Source: Solibacillus merdavium (GTDB lineage Bacteria; Bacillota; Bacilli; Bacillales_A; Planococcaceae). Taken from it: a stretch of 64,000 bases of DNA. Each line of letters starts with the position of its first letter. Positions within the stretch are counted from its first letter, which is position 1. Under the pieces are notes generated by a model. It ran no database searches, was not told where the DNA came from, and was given only the letters and a program-made list of their open reading frames with translations. Location: contig NZ_JACSPW010000008.1 of assembly GCF_014836935.1 (NCBI RefSeq), positions 62,001 to 126,000 on the forward strand, written 5' to 3'. The position numbers and the translations under genes were made by a program. Shown one piece after another: positions 34,869-42,096 of the stretch.

Positions 34869-35963
34869 TTATCGTCCATTTAATATGTTTTTTTCGTTTT
34901 GCAGGAACTGACTGCGAGATTTTGCTACACGGGCAATACGCTCTTCAGCCAAACGATTCGCTGCTAAGTATGTTGGAATGTCTTCCTTTTTCGAAATCGC
35001 AAAAATTTTCTCCAAGCTTGAGTAAATCGTCTCAACGCGCTTCATCGCACGGTCACGGTTATAGCCGTATAATTCGTCAGCTACGTTAATTACACCACCT
35101 GCATTAATTACGTAGTCCGGTGCATAGACAATACCCATTTCATGTAATACTTTACCATGTCTCGATTCTGCCAGCTGGTTATTCGCCGAACCTGCAATCA
35201 CTTTTGCTTTTAATTGAGGAATCGTTACGTCGTTCACAATTGCGCCAAGTGCACATGGTGAGAAAATATCGACTTCCTGCTCGTAAATTGCATCAGGTGC
35301 AACTGCGACTGCATCAAAATTTGTTACAACACGGTCAATAGCTTGCTGATTAATATCAGTTACGATCAATTTCGCGCCTTCTTTATGTAAATATTCACAT
35401 AAAGTGTACGCAACATTTCCAAGCCCTTGTACGGCTACTGTACGACCCGACAGTGAATCATCACCAAACGCTTCCTTTGCCGCTGCTTTCATCCCTAAAA
35501 ATACACCATATGCAGTAATTGGCGACGGATTGCCAGAGCTGCCGAATGCTGGCGAGATACCTGTTACGTAATTTGTCTCTTCATGTATTAAATCCATATC
35601 GGCAACCGTCGTGCCTACATCTTCTGCTGTGATGTAGCGACCGTTTAATCCTTGGATAAAGCGCCCTAAAGCCCGGAACATTTCTTCGTTTTTATCTGTG
35701 AATGGGTCCCCAATAATTACGGTTTTACCACCACCTAAATTCAAACCTGCCGCCGCATTTTTATATGTCATTCCACGGGCTAGACGAAGTGCATCTTCAA
35801 TTGCCGCTTCCTCTGAGGCATAAGTCCACATCCGTGAACCTCCTAGAGCTGGACCTAATGTTGTATCATGAATTGCAATTACTGCTTTTAACCCCGATGC
35901 TTCATCTTGGCAAAAGACAACTTGCTCAAAATCATACTTCTGCATGTACTTGAAAATTTCCAT
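34869..35963 (-). CDS. bcd: leucine (branched-chain amino acid) dehydrogenase
   Basis: 364 residues of the Glu/Leu/Phe/Val dehydrogenase family: GGSRMWTY, catalytic-lysine segment [15 protein letters not shown] and the NAD-binding [20 protein letters not shown]. It deaminates leucine, valine and isoleucine to the 2-oxoacids used by the bkd complex. It is the first gene of bcd-lpdV-bkdAA-bkdAB-bkdB. Compared with the B. subtilis operon, ptb, buk and the SigL activator bkdR are absent. GGAGGAG precedes the ATG, and a cre-like site lies 22 bases upstream of it. Confidence 0.96.
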   Translation of the reverse strand: MEIFKYMQKYDFEQVVFCQDEASGLKAVIAIHDTTLGPALGGSRMWTYASEEAAIEDALRLARGMTYKNAAAGLNLGGGKTVIIGDPFTDKNEEMFRALGRFIQGLNGRYITAEDVGTTVADMDLIHEETNYVTGISPAFGSSGNPSPITAYGVFLGMKAAAKEAFGDDSLSGRTVAVQGLGNVAYTLCEYLHKEGAKLIVTDINQQAIDRVVTNFDAVAVAPDAIYEQEVDIFSPCALGAIVNDVTIPQLKAKVIAGSANNQLAESRHGKVLHEMGIVYAPDYVINAGGVINVADELYGYNRDRAMKRVETIYSSLEKIFAISKKEDIPTYLAANRLAEERIARVAKSRSQFLQNEKNILNGR

Positions 35964-35984
35964 AATACTCTACTCCTCCAATTA

Positions 35985-35998
35985 AGAAAGCGCTTACT
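35985..35998. promoter_or_regulatory. CcpA cre-like site in the bcd leader
   Basis: AGAAAGCGCTTACT matches the cre consensus TGWAARCGYTWNCA at all but the two end bases. It lies between the bcd ribosome binding site and the candidate promoter near 36050, a position that would act as a roadblock under glucose-rich conditions. Confidence 0.5.
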
Positions 35999-36048
35999 TT
36001 CTCGTATATTATTATTTTTTGTTAATTAAGATAATAAATACTTAAATT

Positions 36049-36078
36049 TGTATAATTTTATTATCGTTATTTTTACAA
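36049..36078 (-). promoter_or_regulatory. candidate SigA promoter for bcd-bkd
   Basis: On the minus strand TTGTAA (36073-36078) and TATACA (36049-36054) are 18 bases apart, about 85 bases upstream of bcd. No SigL (-24/-12 TGGCAC-N5-TTGC) promoter was found in 35964-36376. Confidence 0.35.
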
Positions 36079-36270
36079 TACTTATAATTTAAAAATGATG
36101 CAACTAGAAATCTCTGAATTTAATTAAATTAGAAAATTCGGATAATTTTGCACATTAAATAGCACTAAAAAAAGCATTTCTTTCTTTTGTAAGTTTATTA
36201 TGCCAACATAACATGTTGATGTAAATTCGACATATTTCTTATTTGAATTTGTTAAATTCGATGGACATTA

Positions 36271-36298
36271 TTGACATTCTTTTGTGGCATTGTAAAAT
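36271..36298 (+). promoter_or_regulatory. SigA promoter for the YqzF-like gene
   Basis: TTGACA (36271-36276) and TAAAAT (36293-36298) are 16 bases apart, 78 bases upstream of the start codon at 36377. The remaining part of the 413-bp gap (36079-36270) is AT-rich without recognisable features. Confidence 0.6.
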
Positions 36299-36376
36299 TA
36301 AGTGAAACTTCAATCAAAATAGACATATGCTCGATTATACAGTGGGCTATGCATTCAGTCGGTAGGAGGTCTTTAA

Positions 36377-36610
36377 ATGGCACGTATGGCTGCATTTATC
36401 GTTCTAGTCATACCAGCAATATTAATGGCTGCTGGTATTAAATTTATGCGTGATACTCTTTTTGGTATATTAATCTCACCATTTCCATGGATTTGGTTAC
36501 AGTTCGTCGTAGGAGCCATCTTTTTTGCGGTAGCATTTTTGTTTTTCGCTGGTTTTTTACTTCATCGAGATCGCAAGCGTGGCAAAGTGTCAGAGCGCTG
36601 GCAAAAATAA
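36377..36610 (+). CDS. yqzF: DUF2627 (YqzF-like) small membrane protein
   Basis: 77 residues with two predicted membrane helices (about 5-22 and 38-62) and a basic C-terminal tail HRDRKRGKVSERWQK. It matches the DUF2627 family as I recall it, whose B. subtilis member yqzF also lies next to the bkd region. AGGAGG is 7 bases before the ATG, and a terminator follows. It is divergent from bcd. No function is known. Confidence 0.85.
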   Translation: MARMAAFIVLVIPAILMAAGIKFMRDTLFGILISPFPWIWLQFVVGAIFFAVAFLFFAGFLLHRDRKRGKVSERWQK

Positions 36611-36621
36611 TTGAGTATATG

Positions 36622-36658
36622 AAAAAGGTGCCTAGAAAATAATCTAGACACCTTTTTT
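36622..36658. terminator. bidirectional terminator
   Basis: AAAAAGGTGCCTAGA pairs with TCTAGACACCTTTTTT (one mismatch), with A-rich and T-rich flanks. It ends the YqzF-like gene (plus) and overlaps the end of the convergent phosphodiesterase gene (minus). Confidence 0.88.
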
Positions 36659-37372
36659 ACGTTGTTGAGCTTCCAGTACTTTATGCGGAAAATCGGTTAT
36701 CCAACCAATCACCGCTTGATGGGGACTTTTTAAATATAGTTCGTTCCCCCTGATCCCGTAAAAGCGTATGCCAATATTTGCTGCTGTGCACATTTCCAAA
36801 TACTGCATTTTGTAATATTTCCTATGTGCATGAATGGCATCTATATAATCGCACTTTCCTAATGAAGTCCAATCAAACTTTTTTGTTATAATAATAGCCG
36901 TCTCAGCTTTTGGAAGGACTTCTTTTACTGTTTTTAAAAGCGATTCATGAAATGACGAGAAATGACTGTTTGCCGGCAATTTTATTTTATGTAGGAATGT
37001 TTTCAGCACATTCTCTTTGGATATTAGTGATTCTTTTAATTCTATGTTCAGTGCTATATTTTCTTTAATAGCCCACTTTAGCACATCCTCGAAAGACATC
37101 ATCCGCTCTCGAAGAAAAAACCGTTTAAAGCGAGGGCCTAAATTGTACTGTACGAGCTCCTTGTAGTCACACTGCGAAACAAGTCTATTTATTCCAGCAA
37201 GCCTTTTCAAATCCATATCATGAAACACAACTAAAATGCCATCTTTCGAAATTTGGAGATCAAGTTCAATGCCATCAGCACCTAGTTTTTTTGCTTTTTT
37301 AAATGCAGATAAAGTATTTTCCAAATGAAAACTCGATGCACCACGATGAGCAAAAACCGGTATTTCATTCAT
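36644..37372 (-). CDS. glycerophosphodiester phosphodiesterase family protein
   Basis: 242 residues of the GDPD TIM-barrel family: FAHRGASSFHLENTLSAF at the N-terminus, IELDLQISKDGILVVFHD next, and a later IELKES segment, the residues that bind the metal and substrate. It would hydrolyse glycerophosphodiesters to glycerol 3-phosphate and an alcohol. No signal peptide, so cytoplasmic, as for B. subtilis YqiK in the same neighbourhood. Its ATG overlaps the stop of the FapA-like gene (TAATG), so the two are coupled. Confidence 0.92.
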   Translation of the reverse strand: MNEIPVFAHRGASSFHLENTLSAFKKAKKLGADGIELDLQISKDGILVVFHDMDLKRLAGINRLVSQCDYKELVQYNLGPRFKRFFLRERMMSFEDVLKWAIKENIALNIELKESLISKENVLKTFLHKIKLPANSHFSSFHESLLKTVKEVLPKAETAIIITKKFDWTSLGKCDYIDAIHAHRKYYKMQYLEMCTAANIGIRFYGIRGNELYLKSPHQAVIGWITDFPHKVLEAQQRKKGV

Positions 37373-38943
37373 TATACATTCAGCTCTCCATTTTCAATTA
37401 AAAATCTTCCATTCGTCATCGTCGATAAAAACGAAGACTTTTTGCCAATTTGGATATACGTCCCTGGGTAAGCTTCTTTTTTCACTACGATTTCTTCCTT
37501 TCCAACTTTGCGCAGATCATTCATTAACTGCTTAATTTCCCGATCCAATTCCATTGCCAATGATTTATTACTGTCGAGCTGCTCCTTTGTTTGCTCAAAC
37601 GCTGCAAGCTGTGGCTTCGTCATATTCTGGACGAGAGGCATTAGACGGTTTATTTGGCTGTCCAATTGCATTACATCTTCCTGTAGTGTCTTCAGCAACG
37701 CTGCCTTCGATTGGATGAGCTCAAGTCCCTCTGCTTTATTTACACTATTAATAATTAGTTCCGTTCGCCGTTCCAATCGATTTCCGGTAATGGCAGAAAC
37801 GATTTTATTTTTGGCAATGGCTGTACCACCTATAATTTTTCCTTTTCGTTCATCCACAAAAATAGATTGTGCTGTAATAATAGAACCTAAAGCATAAAAG
37901 CCAATATTAACATCTTTCCCTGCGACCAGGTGTGCTTCGTTTACATGTTTCACGAAAATACTGCCTCCAGCTTCAACACGTGTTTGACCTATTCCAAAAA
38001 TACCGCCGCGGATAAAAATATCTCCACTGGTCGATTTAATCAGCTTTGCTCCTGAAACACCTTCTGGTCCTTCAATCGAAATATCCCCACTAGCAATGAC
38101 TGAATATCCGGGTTGAACCGTACCGCGTATAGAAATCGATCCTTTAAAGTCAATATTTCCAGTTTCAACACTAACATCACCAGTGATTGGCAAATGATAA
38201 TTGACACTTACCATTCCTTTATGATTTTCATACACACCACTGATTTTTGAAAGAAGAACCGTTTTCCCGTCTTCTTCCTTTTCATATGCTGATTTGCGAT
38301 CATATTTCAGTGGCAGATCTCGTCCCGGCTGTGCTGGAATGGGCTCTCCGTGAACGTTTGTCCCTGGGGTTCCAGGTTTTGCATGAATCTTTTCACCTAA
38401 CCATGCCCCTTGTTCAATTTCAAATATAAAATTCATGTCGTAATAATCTGCAGTACCATCTTCCCGAATAACAGGTTTACGATTAGGTATTTGTAAATAA
38501 GAAATTTTCGCATCCTCCCCTTTAACAGGTGGAGTTCCCTGAGCTATCATTATTGCCTTGCCACTAACGATAGATTCGATTTGTATATCGATAATGCCAT
38601 ATCTAATATTATTTTGAGATAATATATTCTCAACGTCATCCAGAAATAATTGTGGATTCGCTCTTATGGATTCTACCGTTTCATAGACGAAGAGAGAAGC
38701 AGCCATTTTATCGCGTGACACTTCAACTGTAATCGCTGGGAGCCAGGTCCCAATTTCTATGGGGGTAGGTGTAATCTCCATTAACACTTTTTTCAATATT
38801 GCAAAATTAGTTAATTTGATGCGAGGATTTACACGCACAATCATATCAAAATCTTTTAATAAAAAACCTGGTTGTATTGTTTTTATATATACTTTTTCAT
38901 CATCTACTGTAATTTCGAAAAAACTATTTTCAAAAATAACCAC
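37372..38943 (-). CDS. FapA-family (DUF342) protein
   Basis: About 523 residues with the FapA/DUF342 layout: N-terminal domain, IPAQPGRDLPL region near 210, a repetitive beta-helix-like core (GNIDFKGSISIRGTVQPG, then GDISIEGPEGVSGA), and a C-terminal coiled-coil (about 405-470) with a KRx-rich end. FapA-type proteins have been linked to flagellar assembly and the cell surface in some bacteria, with the function poorly defined. GGGAGG lies 9 bases before a GTG at 38943, giving MVIFENSFFEITVDD; the longer frame to 38979 passes through the ribosome binding site, so GTG is preferred. Confidence 0.85.
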   Translation of the reverse strand: MVIFENSFFEITVDDEKVYIKTIQPGFLLKDFDMIVRVNPRIKLTNFAILKKVLMEITPTPIEIGTWLPAITVEVSRDKMAASLFVYETVESIRANPQLFLDDVENILSQNNIRYGIIDIQIESIVSGKAIMIAQGTPPVKGEDAKISYLQIPNRKPVIREDGTADYYDMNFIFEIEQGAWLGEKIHAKPGTPGTNVHGEPIPAQPGRDLPLKYDRKSAYEKEEDGKTVLLSKISGVYENHKGMVSVNYHLPITGDVSVETGNIDFKGSISIRGTVQPGYSVIASGDISIEGPEGVSGAKLIKSTSGDIFIRGGIFGIGQTRVEAGGSIFVKHVNEAHLVAGKDVNIGFYALGSIITAQSIFVDERKGKIIGGTAIAKNKIVSAITGNRLERRTELIINSVNKAEGLELIQSKAALLKTLQEDVMQLDSQINRLMPLVQNMTKPQLAAFEQTKEQLDSNKSLAMELDREIKQLMNDLRKVGKEEIVVKKEAYPGTYIQIGKKSSFLSTMTNGRFLIENGELNV

Positions 38944-39089
38944 ACATATCAACCTCCCGGATACATTCAGTATATACAAAGAATTGATATTTGTTTAGTT
39001 AAAAATTTTCATAAAAAAAGACTTTTTCACCCACTCTTAAATATAATACTAAAGAACCGTTCGTTAAAGGTATTAATACCTATCCACTT

Positions 39090-39524
39090 TTAATATAATG
39101 TATGATGGTATTGTAATAAACTATGATATATTTCTGACGCTCCATTTAAGTAACGTTCATCTTTAGTCTCTATCGCCTTGATTGTATTATTAATGAGCAA
39201 AATGTCTAGTTCAATAGATTCATTAAGTTCTATATTTTTTACTTCGTTTAAAATTATGACATTTTTCAAACTATTTAGTTCATTTAAATACTCTTGCAAT
39301 TTTATACTTGTCAAATTCAATTCCGAATTGTCTAACGTCCCTAATAATAATATACTACTATAACATTCCTCTCGTTGAGGCTGTAGATCTTCTATATAGT
39401 TTCTTTTGACATCCGTTGTAAAATCCGCTGGGGCAGAAGCTGTTCTAAAATTAAAAGGAAATGTTAAAAGAAGAATGAACGTAATTATTATAAGTACAAA
39501 TAAAGGGATTTTCCATAGCTTCAT
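39090..39524 (-). CDS. hypothetical protein with N-terminal membrane anchor, 144 aa
   Basis: 144 residues: a hydrophobic N-terminal helix (about 6-24, IPLFVLIIITFILLLTFPF) followed by an acidic, mostly helical extracytoplasmic domain. It may be a signal anchor or an uncleaved secretion signal; no lipobox is seen. AGAGGAG precedes the ATG. I do not recognise the family. It is a single gene between the FapA-like gene and the spo0A downstream region. Confidence 0.7.
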   Translation of the reverse strand: MKLWKIPLFVLIIITFILLLTFPFNFRTASAPADFTTDVKRNYIEDLQPQREECYSSILLLGTLDNSELNLTSIKLQEYLNELNSLKNVIILNEVKNIELNESIELDILLINNTIKAIETKDERYLNGASEIYHSLLQYHHTLY

Positions 39525-39624
39525 CTATCAACTCTCCTCTGATCGTTTGATACCATTTTACTTAAGAAAAATATGAATATTGTAAAATTAATATTAAATT
39601 CACATAACAGAATGAAAAACGATG

Positions 39625-39657
39625 AAATAAAAAAAGCGTCCAGTATATTTCCTGGAC
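39625..39657 (-). terminator. terminator downstream of spo0A
   Basis: On the minus strand GTCCAG / CTGGAC with an 8-base loop is followed by GCTTTTTTT. It lies about 190 bases after spo0A, with no intervening gene, so it probably closes a long spo0A 3-prime region or a small transcript. Confidence 0.75.
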
Positions 39658-39666
39658 ACAAAAAGT

Positions 39667-39735
39667 GAGTAATACCGAGCATGGTATTATTCTTTTGAAA
39701 GGAGGTAAGGGAGACTTCAAGGCCTTACTTATTTC
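39667..39735. other. unexplained hairpin and Shine-Dalgarno-like segment
   Basis: A hairpin GAGTAATACC / GGTATTATTC (39667-39692) is followed on the plus strand by GAAAGGAGGTAAGGGAG (39697-39713), a perfect Shine-Dalgarno sequence with no start codon at a workable distance, then CCTTAC, which can pair with GTAAGG. The minus strand therefore carries ACCTCCTTTC, identical to the 16S rRNA tail. No coding region explains this. The rest of 39525-39844 is AT-rich apart from the two terminators listed. Confidence 0.4.
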
Positions 39736-39772
39736 ATCTATTCCCCCTCCCCACACATATTAAACTTAAATC

Positions 39773-39830
39773 AAAAAAAAAAAAAAAAAAACACCCCCAT
39801 AATCATTCGAGCTGAAAATGAACGTGTTTA
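39773..39830 (-). terminator. probable spo0A terminator with long T run
   Basis: On the minus strand a weak nested stem (AACAC...GTGTT enclosing TCATT...AATGA) runs into a stretch of 19 T (A run 39773-39791 on the plus strand), right after the spo0A stop. The homopolymer may vary in length between strains. Confidence 0.45.
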
Positions 39831-39844
39831 AATAATATATTAAA

Positions 39845-40636
39845 TTATGAAGCTACCATTTCAATACGAATCTTGTCCGCAATCATGGCAATGAATTCCG
39901 AATTTGTCGGTTTTGACTTCATATGGTGCACCGTATAGCCGAATAGCTCTGAAATGTTCTCATAACTGCCTCTATTCCACGCTACCTCTATCGCATGACG
40001 GATAGCCCGTTCCACACGAGAAGGCGTTGTGCTGAATTTCTTGGCGATTTCCGGATAAAGTATTTTCGTTACGGAACTTAATAATTCGATATCATTGTAC
40101 ACCATTTGAATTGCTTCACGTAAATAAGCATATCCTTTTATATGGGCAGGTACACCAATCTCTTTAATAATACCTGTGATTGTTGTATCCAATAAACGTG
40201 TATCGATTTTTGCAGGCGTATTTGGCGCTAAAATTGGACTGCGTTTTTCCTGTTCATATTTCTTGCCTGCACAATGCAGAATTTTATGCACAAGTTGTTC
40301 AAATTCAAATGGTTTCAGCATAAAGTAAGATGCACCAAAATTTACAGCCTGTTTCATAACATCTTCTTGTCCAAAAGCAGTAAGCATAATAACCTGCGTA
40401 TTTAGATGACGTTCATCATTGTACATTTCTTCCAATACAGCCAATCCATCTAAATGCGGCATAATGATGTCCAGCAGTAATACGTCGATTTTATGCTCTT
40501 CCAACATTTTAATACACAATTTTCCATTTGAAGCAGTTGCGACAATTTCAATTTGCGGATGGTTCGCGAAATAAATCTCCATCATTTTTATTAATTCACG
40601 ATTATCATCAGCAATCGCAATTTTTACCTTTGTCAA
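39845..40636 (-). CDS. spo0A: sporulation master response regulator Spo0A
   Basis: 263 residues. The receiver domain (1-120) has the acidic pocket Asp10/Asp11, phospho-acceptor Asp56 in [14 protein letters not shown], and Thr/Lys switch residues. The C-terminal domain carries the diagnostic DNA-binding segment [20 protein letters not shown]. Phosphorylated Spo0A starts endospore formation and represses transition-state genes. Translation starts at TTG (40636), 7 bases after AAGGGGG. The upstream region has a SigH-like promoter flanked by Spo0A boxes, the expected autoregulatory arrangement. spoIVB lies directly upstream, as in B. subtilis. Confidence 0.98.
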   Translation of the reverse strand: MTKVKIAIADDNRELIKMMEIYFANHPQIEIVATASNGKLCIKMLEEHKIDVLLLDIIMPHLDGLAVLEEMYNDERHLNTQVIMLTAFGQEDVMKQAVNFGASYFMLKPFEFEQLVHKILHCAGKKYEQEKRSPILAPNTPAKIDTRLLDTTITGIIKEIGVPAHIKGYAYLREAIQMVYNDIELLSSVTKILYPEIAKKFSTTPSRVERAIRHAIEVAWNRGSYENISELFGYTVHHMKSKPTNSEFIAMIADKIRIEMVAS

Positions 40637-40744
40637 TCAAAATCCCCCTTTATTTTATGCAATTCTTTATTCACTACAATAGCAAATTTTGCCGAGCATA
40701 TTAACAAGTGCTAAATTATTTGTCATAAAAATATAACAAAAATG

Positions 40745-40897
40745 ATCGACAGTTGATTCTAATCCCCTTTTGCATTGTCCTGTAGGGAACTTTCGACAGC
40801 ATTTCTAAAAATCCTTCTCTTTTAACAAAAATGAGTAACAAGTATTATGTTTTCTACCTTTATCGACAAGGAAATATATGGTTCTTCATTTGTCGAA
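40745..40897. promoter_or_regulatory. four Spo0A boxes upstream of spo0A
   Basis: Perfect boxes TTCGACA (40792-40798) and TGTCGAA (40891-40897), and two six-of-seven boxes ATCGACA (40745-40751 and 40862-40868). They surround the candidate SigH promoter, consistent with positive or negative autoregulation by Spo0A-phosphate. The gap 40637-40925 holds no other feature. Confidence 0.65.
40756..40783 (-). promoter_or_regulatory. candidate SigH promoter of spo0A
   Basis: On the minus strand ACAGGACAA (-35, eight of nine matches to RNAGGAWWW) and TTAGAATCA (-10, containing GAAT) are separated by 12 bases. A perfect Spo0A box lies just upstream of the -35, another just downstream of the -10. Confidence 0.45.
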
Positions 40898-40925
40898 TTT
40901 TCTATATGTACTATTGTAAAGAAAA

Positions 40926-40963
40926 AAGGAAAAAATGACTACACTTTTAATAAAGTATAGTCA
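40926..40963 (-). terminator. terminator of spoIVB
   Basis: On the minus strand TGACTATACTTT pairs with AAAGTGTAGTCA (one G-T pair) and is followed by TTTTTTCC, 12 bases after the spoIVB stop. Confidence 0.88.
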
Positions 40964-40974
40964 AAAATTTTTTA

Positions 40975-41898
40975 TTATGGGCTCTTTTTTAACATTTCTA
41001 TGACAAGAATTCCTGCACCTTTTGTAGGCTCTTCAATAAACATGTGCGTAACCGCTCCGACAAATTGATTGTCCTGAATAATCGGACTGCCGCTCATCCC
41101 TTGAACAATACCGCCCGTTTTATCAATAAGACGTTCATCCACAACATGGAACGTAAACGTATTATCCGTTTGTTTGTCAATTTTTATATCAAACAAATTA
41201 ACTTCTTCACCGTCGATTGCCGTTAAGATTTGTGCTTTTCCTTTTTTTAATTCATTGGCATGTATAATTTCAAGCGGTGGATGCAAACTGTCATGTAATG
41301 ATTGTTCCCAATTCCCAAAAATACCGTATACATCATTACTGTTAACAGTTCCGAGTGGTGTTTGGGTTTTATCTACAATTGAAATTTTGTAGCCTGGTTG
41401 TCCCGGAGTACTCTTTTTCACCTGTGAAATGGATGCTTCATAAATAGCACCTTCACTGAATTTTGGAGGCAGTTTCATCGTGGAGTCTACAATTTGATGG
41501 CCAAGTGCTCCGTATTCCATCGTTTCGGGATCGATATACGTGAGTGTTCCTACACCATCCGTTTCGCTTCTTAAAAATGGTTTTAAATGTATCAATTCAT
41601 GGGCAGATACACTAATTTCTCGCTGTTGCTTTCCATTTTCCAATGTTAGGGTAAACGATTCATCTTTACCGGATAATTCGTCTAGCTGGCTAATTTTTTC
41701 ACCATTTAATTTTAAAACCCGCTCTCCCTTTTTCAGCCATTCACTACTTTCTAATAAAACGTCCTGAGCAACTATAACATATGGCATTTGCAATTGTACT
41801 CCGATTGAATGCCCCATCGGAATTAAAGATTTCCCAAAAACCTGCATTGGCGACAATATAAAAAGCATTGCAACGAGTAACGACCATTTTTTTATCAT
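40975..41898 (-). CDS. spoIVB: SpoIVB signalling serine peptidase (S55)
   Basis: 307 residues: an N-terminal membrane anchor/signal (about 5-22), a PDZ domain (about 25-105), and the S55 peptidase domain with His in MEYGALGHQIVD and Ser in GMSGSPIIQDNQFVGAVTHM. SpoIVB is made in the forespore and triggers pro-SigK processing by cutting SpoIVFA. It is shorter than the roughly 426-residue B. subtilis protein because the region between anchor and PDZ is nearly absent. GGAGGTG sits 5 bases before the ATG, so the start is secure. A SigG-like promoter is upstream. Confidence 0.95.
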   Translation of the reverse strand: MIKKWSLLVAMLFILSPMQVFGKSLIPMGHSIGVQLQMPYVIVAQDVLLESSEWLKKGERVLKLNGEKISQLDELSGKDESFTLTLENGKQQREISVSAHELIHLKPFLRSETDGVGTLTYIDPETMEYGALGHQIVDSTMKLPPKFSEGAIYEASISQVKKSTPGQPGYKISIVDKTQTPLGTVNSNDVYGIFGNWEQSLHDSLHPPLEIIHANELKKGKAQILTAIDGEEVNLFDIKIDKQTDNTFTFHVVDERLIDKTGGIVQGMSGSPIIQDNQFVGAVTHMFIEEPTKGAGILVIEMLKKSP

Positions 41899-41919
41899 TA
41901 TTCACCTCCTCTATGCGCT

Positions 41920-41949
41920 TACTATGTGAAGAAACGAAGGAGTTATGAA
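41920..41949 (-). promoter_or_regulatory. candidate forespore (SigG) promoter of spoIVB
   Basis: On the minus strand TTCATA (41944-41949, four of six to TGAATA) and CATAGTA (41920-41926, six of seven to CATACTA) are 17 bases apart, 21 bases upstream of the start codon. Confidence 0.4.
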
Positions 41950-42039
41950 CGGAAAAATTTTGTTGATATGAGGAAAAATTAGAATGTATTCAATTCTAAT
42001 TAGCTGAAAGTAGCGATTGCTCATCGTTTTGTAATAATA

Positions 42040-42088
42040 AAAACAGCAAAAGCCGTCTAAAAAATTTTTAAAATTTTTAGACGGCTCT
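42040..42088 (-). terminator. terminator of argR-recN
   Basis: On the minus strand a perfect 13-bp stem AGCCGTCTAAAAA / TTTTTAGACGGCT is followed by TTTGCTGTTTTT, shortly after the recN stop. Confidence 0.88.
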
Positions 42089-42096
42089 ATAATTTA

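Noticed and set aside
35964-36376. SigL (-24/-12) promoter for bcd-bkd, as in B. subtilis
   Set aside because: No TGGCAC-N5-TTGC match on the minus strand; TGGCAT near 36286 is on the wrong strand and lacks the second half.
39562-39756. 64-codon open frame on the minus strand downstream of spo0A
   Set aside because: It crosses a terminator hairpin and a second hairpin, and the predicted peptide looks random.
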